Origin: Oceanospirillaceae bacterium UBA2001
GTDB lineage: Bacteria; Pseudomonadota; Gammaproteobacteria; Pseudomonadales; Balneatricaceae
Assembly: GCA_002335115.1 (NCBI GenBank)
Contig: DDCR01000042.1
Span: forward strand, 1 to 8,742
DNA: 8,742 nt
Direction: 5' to 3'
The notes under the pieces were generated by a model. That model made no database searches and was not told the origin of the DNA. It was given only the letters and a program-made list of their open reading frames with translations. Below, piece after piece: positions 1 through 7,053 of the stretch. Each line of letters opens with the position of its first letter. The first letter of the stretch is position 1. A program made the position numbers and the translations under genes.

Positions 1-1764
1 GGGAATTACGCAGTTGGCATCTTCGTTTTTGTCATTCTCGTGATTATCAACCTCGTGGTTATTACCAAAGGTGCCGGCCGAGTATCGGAAGTATCCGCAA
101 GGTTCACCTTAGACGCCATGCCCGGAAAACAAATGGCCATTGACGCCGATTTGAACGCAGGTGTACTGTCACAAGATGAAGCCCGCGAACGGCGGGCAGA
201 TGTGACGGCAGAGGCAGATTTTTATGGCTCCATGGATGGTGCTAGTAAATTTGTAAAAGGTGATGCAATCGCAGGTTTTTTGATCCTGCTCATTAACATT
301 ATTGGTGGCCTTGCCATTGGTATGAGTACCCATGGTTTGAGTTTTAATGAAGCCACAGAAACCTATGTTCTGTTGACCATTGGCGATGGTCTAGTGGCTC
401 AGATTCCATCCTTATTGCTGGCGACTGCTACAGCAATCATTGTGACTCGGGTCACCTCAACCTCAGACATGTCGAGCGAAGTGGTGAACCAATTAGGCAG
501 CCCTCAAGCGCTCATTGTCGTTACTGGCATTATGACCCTGTTGGGTGTGATTCCAGGCATGCCTCACTTCATATTTTTATTGTTAGCAGCAATTACTGGT
601 GGTTTTGCCTACCTCGCTGTAAAACGTTCTCGACAGGATGATGAGCCGGAGGTGGTGGACCCAGTGCAGCAACAACAAGATCAAGAGTCAAAAGATCTGT
701 CGTGGGAAGATATTCCGCAGCTAGATATGATTGGCTTAGAAGTGGGGTATGCATTAATTCCCTTAGTCGACAAAAGCCAAGGTGGCGCGTTAATGCAACG
801 CATCAAAGGCGTGCGTAAAAAGCTTTCACACGAACTTGGATTTCTGGTGCAATCGGTGCACATTCGGGACAACCTAGACCTATCACCTAATCAATACCAT
901 ATTAATATTAATGGTGTGACCCGTGGTCAGGGAGAGTTAATGATGGGCAAGGACCTCGCCATTAATCCTGGTGGAACCCACGGCAGTCTCGAGGGTATTC
1001 CAACACAAGATCCAGCTTTTGGACTGGATGCCTTGTGGATTGATACATCCCAAAGAGAGTATGCCCAGTCTATGGGCTATACAGTAGTGGACGGTGCGAC
1101 AGCTCTTGCGACCCACCTGAATAAAGTTTTACATGATAATGCTCATGAATTATTGGGCCACGACGAAGCTCAGCAATTGATGGACCAACTGTCACAAGCG
1201 GCTCCTAAGTTGGTTGAAGCAGTCGTGCCTTCTCAATTGTCAGTGGGTGTCGTGGCTAAAGTATTACAAAACCTTTTAGCTGAAGGTGTGGCGGTAAGGG
1301 ACATTCGCACAATCGTCGAAATTCTGGCAGAACAGGCTCATAGAAGTCAGGATCCTGACGTTTTGACAGCGGCAGTGCGTCCAGCGTTAGGCCGTATGAT
1401 GATGCAGCAACTCACTCAAGTGGGGAGTGATCTATCCGTGATGACATTAGATGCCGGATTGGAACAACAATTGCATAACATATTACAGCAAAGCAAAGAA
1501 CATGGCTTAGCCATAGAACCCAACTTAGCAGAACAGTTGTTAGGTAACCTGCAAGATACCAGCGAAAGACTCGCCGAACAGGGTATTCCTCCAGTGTTAG
1601 TGGTCTCTCCAGGCATCCGTCCTTGGTTAGCTAAAATGGTTAAAAACCGTATTCCAGGTTTAGTCATACTGGGCTACAACGAAATACCAGACGAACAAGG
1701 CATTCAAGTAGTGTCGACGATAGAACAACAGCCCCTAGTGGATGCGCAAGCACCAGTAGAGTAA
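1..1764 (+). CDS. flhA: Flagellar type III export gate protein FlhA, 5' truncated
   Basis: FlhA is the large inner-membrane component of the flagellar protein export gate; its cytoplasmic domain docks chaperone-substrate complexes. The frame is open from base 1, so 587 residues are visible and roughly the first 100 or so of a normal ~690-residue protein lie outside the window. An in-frame GTG at 40 is internal, not a start. Visible residues 1-22 form a membrane segment ending in VVITKGAGR. The FHIPEP-family signature RFTLDAMPGKQMAIDADLNAG covers about residues 34-54, followed by EADFYGSMDGASKFVKGD. Further hydrophobic segments lie near residues 87-107, 124-150 and 166-206. A charged linker (DDEPEVV) leads into the C-terminal cytoplasmic domain, residues ~225-587. 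The stop is TAA, 27 nt before flhF. Identity is very secure from these motifs and from the flhF-flhG-fliA context. Confidence 0.97.
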   Translation, partial: GNYAVGIFVFVILVIINLVVITKGAGRVSEVSARFTLDAMPGKQMAIDADLNAGVLSQDEARERRADVTAEADFYGSMDGASKFVKGDAIAGFLILLINIIGGLAIGMSTHGLSFNEATETYVLLTIGDGLVAQIPSLLLATATAIIVTRVTSTSDMSSEVVNQLGSPQALIVVTGIMTLLGVIPGMPHFIFLLLAAITGGFAYLAVKRSRQDDEPEVVDPVQQQQDQESKDLSWEDIPQLDMIGLEVGYALIPLVDKSQGGALMQRIKGVRKKLSHELGFLVQSVHIRDNLDLSPNQYHININGVTRGQGELMMGKDLAINPGGTHGSLEGIPTQDPAFGLDALWIDTSQREYAQSMGYTVVDGATALATHLNKVLHDNAHELLGHDEAQQLMDQLSQAAPKLVEAVVPSQLSVGVVAKVLQNLLAEGVAVRDIRTIVEILAEQAHRSQDPDVLTAAVRPALGRMMMQQLTQVGSDLSVMTLDAGLEQQLHNILQQSKEHGLAIEPNLAEQLLGNLQDTSERLAEQGIPPVLVVSPGIRPWLAKMVKNRIPGLVILGYNEIPDEQGIQVVSTIEQQPLVDAQAPVE

Positions 1765-1791
1765 AACTAAAAGCATTAAGGTTGATTGAAG

Positions 1792-3177
1792 ATGAAAATG
1801 AAGCGCGTTTTAGCCAAAGACACACGTACAGCTCTTGCCATGATTAAGGAGACTCTAGGTGATGATGCCGTCATTTTGTCAAATACAAAAATTGCTGGCG
1901 AAGTTGAAATTGTAGCGGCCATCGACTTTGACGAAAAGCGCTTAACAGCGCAGCGCAGCGCAGCTTTTTCTGATCGCCTTAGTGCTAATTTAGACCGCAT
2001 TAAGTCACAACGAAACCAAAACCCAAACCCAAAACCCAATCAAAGTTCAGCTTCACCAGTCAAGGTTGCAGTTGAATTAAATCGTTCACGAAGTGACAAA
2101 AATCCTACAACATTATCTAATCATCAGGCTCCAAACAATGACAATATGATACGCATGGAAAAGGAAATGGGTCTTTTGCGCTTGTTGGTAGAGCAACAAA
2201 TGAGTCAGAGTCCAAATCAGAACCATACTTTTACCAATGCGGCTGGGCTCAAGGTTTTCCAGAGGTTGGAGCGCATGGGATTTGAAAAACGTATGCTTGA
2301 TCCCATGTTATCTGAGCTACCCCAATGCGATGATGCTGATTTATTATGGACACATGCCCAACAATGGCTGCAGGATCACTTAACCACCAGTTCAGAAGGG
2401 GTAGTGCACGAGGCAGGAATTTATGCCCTTGTAGGCCCCACAGGTGTGGGCAAAACCACAGCCATCGGTAAATTAGGTGCGCAACTGGCCATGAAGCACG
2501 GCAAGCATAAGGTGGCTTTGATTTCCATGGACCAACAGCGTATTGGTGCGCGAGACCAATTGAGAGTTTTTGGAACCATGTTAGGCATCGAAGTACATCA
2601 TGTCACAGGCTTTACTCAGTTAACCACAACCTTAAATCAACTCACCCACAAAGATTATATCTTGGTTGATACTTCAGGGGGTAACCCCTTTGATCCACAC
2701 ATCCAGAACCTAGTTGACGGTTTCTTAGGTGTGCCCCATCAAATCAATGTTTACCTAACACTGGCTGCTAATAGCCAGTCTCATGCATTGCGCTATCTAA
2801 TGACTCATTACTTAGGTAAAGTTAAAGGCGTTGTAGCGACAAAATTAGATGAATGTTTACCTTTAGGTGGCCTACTTGGAGCTCTTATAGAGTCAAAGCA
2901 GCCGTTAGCAATGATTACTGACGGGCAGCGCATTCCCTTAGACCTAGGTTATCCTAGTGCACAGCAACTCGTTGCTCACGCAGTGGCAGCTGAACTAGCA
3001 GAAGAAGATGGTGCTATAGATGCTTTGGCTAAGCTACTGCACGCTACACCAGGTAAACCCTCGGGGCTGAGTGATAGAAGCCTATTAAACCCAAAACCTG
3101 TCGCCAGTGCTAAGTTTGGCAGCCTAAAAGACACCCCCCTTGCTGCCATGGGCCTAGCGTCCTACAGGAGCCATTAG
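1792..3177 (+). CDS. flhF: Flagellar biosynthesis SRP-like GTPase FlhF
   Basis: FlhF is an SRP-family GTPase that marks the pole and positions the flagellar basal body; FlhG/FleN antagonises it. The protein has 461 residues. The N-terminal B domain opens MKMKRVLAKD and contains GDDAVILSNTKIAGEVEIVAA. A low-complexity Asn/Pro/Gln linker covers about residues 72-150. The NG GTPase domain follows, with P-loop GPTGVGKT at 215-222, DQQRIGA at 247-253, DTSG at 293-296, TKLDE at 350-354 and GQRIP at 379-382. The second and third motifs differ from the usual D(S/T)YRIGA and DTAG, but the key Asp, Arg and Gly remain. I chose the ATG at 1792 over an in-frame TTG at 1786 because AAGG at 1778-1781 is then 10 nt upstream and the protein starts like other FlhF proteins. 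The linker DNA contains two short repeat tracts. The stop is 1 nt from the flhG start. Confidence 0.95.
   Translation: MKMKRVLAKDTRTALAMIKETLGDDAVILSNTKIAGEVEIVAAIDFDEKRLTAQRSAAFSDRLSANLDRIKSQRNQNPNPKPNQSSASPVKVAVELNRSRSDKNPTTLSNHQAPNNDNMIRMEKEMGLLRLLVEQQMSQSPNQNHTFTNAAGLKVFQRLERMGFEKRMLDPMLSELPQCDDADLLWTHAQQWLQDHLTTSSEGVVHEAGIYALVGPTGVGKTTAIGKLGAQLAMKHGKHKVALISMDQQRIGARDQLRVFGTMLGIEVHHVTGFTQLTTTLNQLTHKDYILVDTSGGNPFDPHIQNLVDGFLGVPHQINVYLTLAANSQSHALRYLMTHYLGKVKGVVATKLDECLPLGGLLGALIESKQPLAMITDGQRIPLDLGYPSAQQLVAHAVAAELAEEDGAIDALAKLLHATPGKPSGLSDRSLLNPKPVASAKFGSLKDTPLAAMGLASYRSH
1946..1964 (+). repeat. Pentanucleotide CAGCG repeat in flhF
   Basis: CAGCG is repeated 3.8 times without interruption inside flhF, at the junction of the B domain and the linker. 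The unit length is not a multiple of three, so loss or gain of one unit would shift the reading frame. Confidence 0.7.
2013..2040 (+). repeat. AAACCC-type low-complexity tract in flhF
   Basis: Four irregular copies of AAACC(C) with 6-7 nt spacing encode the Asn/Pro/Lys/Gln stretch NQNPNPKPNQ of the FlhF linker. The repeats are imperfect, which reduces slippage but shows how the disordered linker may have expanded. Confidence 0.6.
3166..3170 (+). promoter_or_regulatory. Ribosome binding site of flhG
   Basis: AGGAG lies 8 nt before the ATG at 3179, inside the last codons of flhF. It is the strongest Shine-Dalgarno match in this operon. With the 1-nt gap between flhF stop and flhG start it suggests translational coupling of the two partners. 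It also fixes the FlhG start, which matters because the resulting protein has almost no N-terminal extension. Confidence 0.75.
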
Positions 3178-3178
3178 T

Positions 3179-3994
3179 ATGAGTTCAAACGGAATACAAG
3201 TCATTGCTGTAACGAGTGGCAAAGGAGGTGTAGGTAAAACCAACACCTCAATTAATATTGCTGCCAGTTTGGCCAAAGAGGGTCATCAAGTGATGTTGAT
3301 GGATGCTGACTTAGGCTTGGCAAATATTGATGTGAACCTAGGTTTACAGTGTACATTTAATATGGCCCACGTCATGAGCGGGGAAAAGACCTTAAGTGAC
3401 ATCATACAAATAGGTCCGTTTGGCATACAAGTAGTGCCTGCAGCCTCAGGTATATACGAAATGGCCAGCTTACAAAATGAACAATTGCAGCATTTAATTC
3501 AAGCCTTTAGTGAATACAATGGCAAATTAGATTACCTCATTATTGATACTGCAGCAGGGATCTCGGACACTGTTTTAGCATTTTTAAATGCCGCCCATCA
3601 AGTCATTGTTATTGCATGTGATGAGCCCTCTTCAATTACTGATGCGTACGCATTGATTAAAGTTATGAATCAGCGTTATGGGGCCAGCCGCTTTCACTTT
3701 ATTGCCAGTATGGTGAAGAATGAAAAAGAAGGTCGTGCTTTGTATAGTAAAATTGAGCGAGTTGTCGATCATTACTTGGGAGCTACCATGTTGTATTTGG
3801 GAAGTTCCCCTCGTGATGAACAACTGCGGCTCGCTAACAAACAACAAAAAGCTGTGGTGCAAGTGTCACCTATGGCTAATTCGTCTCGTGCATATGCACA
3901 CATGGCGGCTGCAGTAGAACGCTGGCAGCCACCCACAGGTTTAAGTGGCCAAGTTGAATTCTTTGTTGAAAGACTATTGCAACATAAAGCGTAA
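3179..3994 (+). CDS. flhG: MinD-like ATPase FlhG/FleN, flagellar number regulator
   Basis: FlhG (FleN in Pseudomonas) is a ParA/MinD-type ATPase that limits polar flagellar number, through FlhF and, in Pseudomonas, through the master regulator FleQ. The protein has 271 residues. The deviant Walker A SGKGGVGKT is at residues 13-21 (signature Lys15, P-loop Lys20), DADLGLANID is at 42-51, and the Walker B region LIIDTAAGISD has Asp123. CDEPSSITDAYALIK follows, as in FleN. The C-terminal FFVERLLQHKA resembles the FleN tail and probably forms the membrane-targeting helix. Only about seven residues precede the first beta strand, so the DQAxxLR activator helix of Bacillus or Shewanella FlhG is absent; as I remember it, Pseudomonas FleN also lacks it. 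The start is ATG, supported by AGGAG at 3166-3170. FliA follows after 17 nt. Confidence 0.95.
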   Translation: MSSNGIQVIAVTSGKGGVGKTNTSINIAASLAKEGHQVMLMDADLGLANIDVNLGLQCTFNMAHVMSGEKTLSDIIQIGPFGIQVVPAASGIYEMASLQNEQLQHLIQAFSEYNGKLDYLIIDTAAGISDTVLAFLNAAHQVIVIACDEPSSITDAYALIKVMNQRYGASRFHFIASMVKNEKEGRALYSKIERVVDHYLGATMLYLGSSPRDEQLRLANKQQKAVVQVSPMANSSRAYAHMAAAVERWQPPTGLSGQVEFFVERLLQHKA

Positions 3995-4011
3995 TTGGAA
4001 ATAATTAATTG

Positions 4012-4719
4012 ATGCATAATCTTTCTCTTTATCAATCCCATGCTCCTGGGTCTGCTACAGACCCTTTAGTTGAGCATATGCCGCTCGTTAAAAAAGTAGC
4101 GTTGCACTTGAGTGCGCGTTTGCCGGCCAGTGTCGATATTGATGATCTCATTCAAGTGGGTATGCTAGGATTATTAGAGGCGTTGAATAATTTTGATGCC
4201 ACTAAAGGTGCCCAATTTACCACTTTTGCTAAGCTCAGAGTGCGTGGCGCGATGTTAGATGAAGTGCGACGCTTCAGTACGTTACCGCGTTCTGTCATGA
4301 CCAGTATCCGAGAGATTAACCAAGCCACTGCTGCTCTTGAGCAAGAAATGGGGCGCCCAGTTAAAGACACGGAATTGTCGGACGCTATGGGTATGAGCCT
4401 AGAGGACTTACAGCATCAAAAAGGTCGCAATTATAATTACCAAACGGTGCAGATTGAGGATCAGCCTGACGGTGCAGAGCCTCCTTTATCTGCCTTAATT
4501 CCAACTAGAGACGCAGACCAAGCGGCTTTCCAAAAAGCCCTCGCTAAGGCTATCGGTGAATTACCAGAGCGCGAGCAACTAATTTTTGCGCTTTATTATG
4601 ATGAAGAACTTAACTTAAAAGAAATCGCAGCTGTGCTAGAAGTATCCGAATCTCGCATCAGCCAGATTCAAAGTGGTTCAGTAAAGAAACTACGTCAAAA
4701 ACTAGTCGACTGGATTTAG
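4012..4719 (+). CDS. fliA: Flagellar sigma factor FliA (sigma-28)
   Basis: FliA directs RNA polymerase to late flagellar promoters (flagellin, motor, chemotaxis) and is normally held inactive by the anti-sigma factor FlgM until the hook is complete. The protein has 235 residues, close to the family norm. Region 2 spans about residues 20-95, with PLVKKVALHLSARLP, DIDDLIQVGMLGLLEA and FTTFAKLRVRGAMLDEVRR. A region 3 helix follows at roughly 96-150 (LPRSVMTSIREIN, LEQEMGRPVKDTELSDAMG). Region 4 has LPEREQLIFALYYDEELNLKEIAAVL and the recognition helix with SESRISQIQSGSVKKLR. Many FliA proteins have His where QIQ is seen here, a minor deviation. ATG 4012 is preferred, but TTG 4009, one codon upstream, is possible; GGAA at 3997-4000 lies 8 nt from the TTG and 11 nt from the ATG. 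No chemotaxis gene follows. Confidence 0.95.
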   Translation: MHNLSLYQSHAPGSATDPLVEHMPLVKKVALHLSARLPASVDIDDLIQVGMLGLLEALNNFDATKGAQFTTFAKLRVRGAMLDEVRRFSTLPRSVMTSIREINQATAALEQEMGRPVKDTELSDAMGMSLEDLQHQKGRNYNYQTVQIEDQPDGAEPPLSALIPTRDADQAAFQKALAKAIGELPEREQLIFALYYDEELNLKEIAAVLEVSESRISQIQSGSVKKLRQKLVDWI

Positions 4720-4855
4720 TTCGACTTTATTAACCAAACATTATTCCCTAAACTTTATTATCTAGACATTATGAGTCGACTTTGTCAGATAGACCCTATT
4801 AGTCGACCTCAACCAATCAGAGCCACTTCCCACAAGATGAGGCTAATTGATTAAG
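4720..4855. other. Convergent intergenic region, fliA-darP
   Basis: This 136-nt gap separates the 3' ends of the flagellar operon and the rpoN-side operon. It is AT-rich and holds no reading frame that I recognise. I see no hairpin with an adjoining T tract good enough to call an intrinsic terminator on either strand. It carries repeated AGTCGAC words and an imperfect direct repeat, listed separately. Transcripts from both sides must end here or run antisense into the opposite operon. Confidence 0.8.
4764..4807. repeat. Imperfect tandem repeat ending in AGTCGAC
   Basis: Two copies of TAGAC-NN-TAT-(G)-AGTCGAC start at 4764 and 4791 and end at 4781 and 4807. They match at about 15 positions, with two substitutions and a one-base length difference. 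A further AGTCGAC overlaps the last codons of fliA (4704-4710), and a degenerate AGTTCGAC sits at 4718-4725. AGTCGACT at 4704-4711 and 4775-4782 is a perfect palindrome. The role is unknown. It could be a protein site, a degraded hairpin pair or chance. Confidence 0.5.
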
Positions 4856-5401
4856 TTAAATATCTGCCAGCAAGCGTAAATACTTAAATAATTTCTTCGA
4901 AGCGGATTTTGCTTTCGCTTCTTGATTGAGGCTCTGGGCCTGCTTCGCTAAGTGCGTAATGTGTTGCCGATCAGCTTTGTCATGTAATTGTATGATTTCA
5001 TTAATCGTATCAGGATTGTTGGCAATTAAGCCATCCCGCCAAGTCTCTATCTGATGAAAAACGCGACGGTGCTCATCAGACCCTGAGTCGTGCACTGCTA
5101 AGGCCTTGGCAATGGCTTCTGAATCTTCATCGCGCATCACCTTACCTATGTATTGCAAGTGTCTGCGTTTAGCTTCATTTTGAGTGATGCGACGAGATTC
5201 ATCAATTGCTGTTTTGAGAGTATCACTCATGGGGATGCGGGCCAATTCAGACGGTTTAAGGTCAACTAATTTACCTCCTAAAACCTGCAGGGCTTCCATC
5301 GCACGCTTGATTTGGGTACGGCTAGGTTCCTCTTCAATAGGCAGGTTTTGTTGCAATGCTTCGAGTTCTGCTGCGGCTTTGCGAGCTTTGACTTTGCCCA
5401 T
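4856..5401 (-). CDS. darP: Dual-action ribosomal maturation protein DarP (YjgA family)
   Basis: DarP, formerly YjgA/UPF0307, is a small helical protein that associates with late 50S precursors and promotes large-subunit maturation in E. coli. The protein has 181 residues against 183 in E. coli. Family landmarks are SRTQIKRAMEALQVLGGKLVDL near residues 27-48, followed by LKPSELARIPMSDTLKTAIDESRRI. A charged helical middle contains KRRHLQYIGKVMRD, and the C-terminus is KLFKYLRLLADI. The frame stays open upstream to 5464, but the ATG at 5401 is the right start: AAGGA (5409-5413) lies 7 nt before it, and the longer version would overlap mgtE with residues unlike the family. Only 1 nt separates it from the mgtE stop, so translation is probably coupled. 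It is the last gene of its operon; the pmbA gene often adjacent in relatives is absent here. Confidence 0.93.
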   Translation of the reverse strand: MGKVKARKAAAELEALQQNLPIEEEPSRTQIKRAMEALQVLGGKLVDLKPSELARIPMSDTLKTAIDESRRITQNEAKRRHLQYIGKVMRDEDSEAIAKALAVHDSGSDEHRRVFHQIETWRDGLIANNPDTINEIIQLHDKADRQHITHLAKQAQSLNQEAKAKSASKKLFKYLRLLADI

Positions 5402-5402
5402 A

Positions 5403-6746
5403 TTAAATTCCTTGCGAGTAAAATAATGTGGCGAGGCCCAAGAAGGCACAAAATCCGACCACATCAGTGATGGTGGTTAAAATAACGCCTCCAGCTAAAG
5501 CAGGGTCTATGTTCATTGCTTTGAGGATGACAGGCAAAGAGGTGCCGCAAATAGCAGCCACAACTAAGTTAATAACCATTGCAATAGCAATGATAAATCC
5601 AATGGTGAAATCTGAAAACCACCAACTCGCAATACTGGCAACTACAGTAGCCCATAACAAGCCATTGAGAGCCCCCACGATGACTTCTCTATTGAGTAGG
5701 TATCCAATGTTGCTATGTTCAACGTGACCTAGGGCTTGGCCCCGGATCACCAAGGTTAGTGCCTGACTGCCAGCAATACCGCCCATGCTGGCAACAATAG
5801 GCATCAGAATCGCAAGTGCCACTACTTTTTCAATGGTGTCTTGAAATAGTCCAATCACCATAGAAGCAAGGAGGGCTGTTAATAAGTTAATGCCAAGCCA
5901 CACGGCTCGGCGTTTTGCTGTCTTTAAAACAGGTGCAAAGGTATCTTCGTCCTCGTCTAAACCAGCCATTCGCATGAGGGAGTGGTCGGCCTCTTCTCTA
6001 ATGACATCAACCACGTCATCGATGGTGATGCGGCCCACTAAGCGCCCTTCTTGGTTAATGACGGGTGCTGAAACCCAATCATTACGTTCAAATAAGTTAG
6101 CGACATCAGTTTCATCTAAATCAGCGGTTATGGCTTCGCGTTCTGTGTCCATAACATCGGATATGAGGGTGTTAGGGTCACTGACTAATAAGCGAGTGAG
6201 GGGCAATAAGCCGATGTAATTGTCTTTGCGTGTGACCACAAATAGGTTGTCAGTCATCTCAGGGATGGTGTCATGGCGCCTTAAATAACGCAACACAGCG
6301 TCGATGGTGAGGTCAGGTCGAATACTCACCACGTCAGTATTCATGAGGCCACCAGCAGTGTCCTCAGGGTAAGATAAAACCTGCTCAACTCGCTCTCGAT
6401 CTTGTTGTCTCAAACTGTTAAGAACTTCTTGTAACACCTTTTTTGGTAGCTGTTGTAAGATATCGGCGAAGTCGTCAGTGTCTAAGTTTTCTGTGGCTTG
6501 CAGTAGTTCTTCCGTGTTCATTTGATTAACGAATTCAGCTTGAATTTCGTCACTTAAATGTTGTAACACTTCACCTTCCAATTCTGGATTGATCAAGTTC
6601 CACAGCACTTCTCGCTCTCTGGGAGGCGAAGACTCTAATAAATGAGCCGTATGGGCGGGTTTTAAAGTGTGGTTGAGCATATGGCGGGCTTGAATAAAAG
6701 CACCGCTATCGAGGGCATCATTGAGTTCTTGAAGGCGAGATTTCAT
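5403..6746 (-). CDS. mgtE: MgtE-family magnesium channel
   Basis: MgtE is a dimeric Mg2+ channel of the inner membrane, gated by cytoplasmic Mg2+ sensing. The protein has 447 residues, normal for the family. The acidic, superhelical N domain covers about residues 1-125. PEDTAGGLM is at 127-135 and leads into a CBS pair, roughly 135-250, with VISAPV-like (WVSAPVINQEGRLVGRITIDD) and VVDVIREEAD segments. The plug helix lies around 250-280. The membrane domain, ~282-447, has five predicted helices with the signature PIVASMGGIAGSQALTLVIRG (316-336) and TDVVGFCAFLGLA, whose Asp428 corresponds to the pore Mg2+-binding Asp432 of Thermus MgtE. I chose ATG 6746 over an in-frame TTG at 6776 because the latter overlaps npr and adds ten atypical residues. 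The Shine-Dalgarno is poor, so translation may depend on coupling to npr, whose stop is 13 nt upstream. Confidence 0.95.
   Translation of the reverse strand: MKSRLQELNDALDSGAFIQARHMLNHTLKPAHTAHLLESSPPREREVLWNLINPELEGEVLQHLSDEIQAEFVNQMNTEELLQATENLDTDDFADILQQLPKKVLQEVLNSLRQQDRERVEQVLSYPEDTAGGLMNTDVVSIRPDLTIDAVLRYLRRHDTIPEMTDNLFVVTRKDNYIGLLPLTRLLVSDPNTLISDVMDTEREAITADLDETDVANLFERNDWVSAPVINQEGRLVGRITIDDVVDVIREEADHSLMRMAGLDEDEDTFAPVLKTAKRRAVWLGINLLTALLASMVIGLFQDTIEKVVALAILMPIVASMGGIAGSQALTLVIRGQALGHVEHSNIGYLLNREVIVGALNGLLWATVVASIASWWFSDFTIGFIIAIAMVINLVVAAICGTSLPVILKAMNIDPALAGGVILTTITDVVGFCAFLGLATLFYSQGI
5409..5413 (-). promoter_or_regulatory. Ribosome binding site of darP
   Basis: AAGGA on the minus strand lies 7 nt before the ATG at 5401, within the final codons of mgtE. 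It decides the darP start against the longer in-frame extension that reaches 5464. Confidence 0.7.
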
Positions 6747-6759
6747 TGGACTGCTTGCT

Positions 6760-7029
6760 TTATTCGCCTTCGTCAAAATAATTATTCACCAATTGAGAAA
6801 CCTCGTCTGCGGCTTGTTGAGCCCCGTCCCCATCCACCTTGAGATCCAGAACAGTGCCTTGGGCTGCGGCTAAAAGCATGACTGACATGATGCTTTTAGC
6901 ATCCACCATTTTGCCTGCGTTTCCAATTTCGATGCTACATCCATGCCGACTCGTCACACCGACAAGCTTAGCAGCGGCGCGAGCGTGCAATCCAAGTTTG
7001 TTAATAATTGTGACTTGTCTTTGAATCAT
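6760..7029 (-). CDS. npr: HPr-like phosphocarrier NPr/PtsO of the nitrogen PTS
   Basis: NPr (PtsO) carries phosphate from EI-Ntr (PtsP) to the IIA-Ntr protein PtsN. The protein has 89 residues and starts at ATG 7029. The active-site region NKLGLHARAAAKLV contains the phosphorylatable His15 followed by Ala16-Arg17. DAKSIMSVMLLAAAQG carries Ser46, the position used for regulatory phosphorylation in Gram-positive HPr; whether it is used here is unknown. The acidic end FDEGE is typical of the NPr/PtsO branch rather than the sugar-PTS HPr, and the location beside ptsN supports that choice. AGGG about 8 nt upstream is a weak ribosome binding site. In E. coli and Pseudomonas rapZ lies between ptsN and this gene; here 105 nt occupy that space. 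Confidence 0.94.
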   Translation of the reverse strand: MIQRQVTIINKLGLHARAAAKLVGVTSRHGCSIEIGNAGKMVDAKSIMSVMLLAAAQGTVLDLKVDGDGAQQAADEVSQLVNNYFDEGE

Positions 7030-7053
7030 GCAAAAAACCCTACAGACGCGGCC

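Noticed and set aside
681..1667. Minus-strand frames inside flhA
   Set aside because: They lie wholly within a strongly conserved flhA reading frame and encode nothing recognisable.
3632..4041. Overlapping frames on both strands across the 3' end of flhG
   Set aside because: They overlap the conserved FlhG C-terminus and the fliA start region, lack start signals and have no domain character.
4720..4855. Intrinsic terminators for the two convergent operons
   Set aside because: I looked for a stable GC-rich stem followed by a T tract on each strand and found none; the palindromic AGTCGACT words are too short to act as terminators on their own.
5402..5464. Longer DarP N-terminus overlapping mgtE
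   Set aside because: The extra 21 residues are unlike the family, while the ATG at 5401 has AAGGA at a proper distance and gives a normal-length protein.
5428..6219. Open frames on the plus strand opposite mgtE
   Set aside because: They are shadows of the mgtE codons, with no ribosome binding sites, no recognisable domains and Ser/Arg/Thr-rich composition typical of antisense translation.
6747..6776. TTG start of mgtE overlapping npr
   Set aside because: The ten added residues are not typical of MgtE; ATG 6746 gives the usual N-terminus and a normal length of 447 residues.
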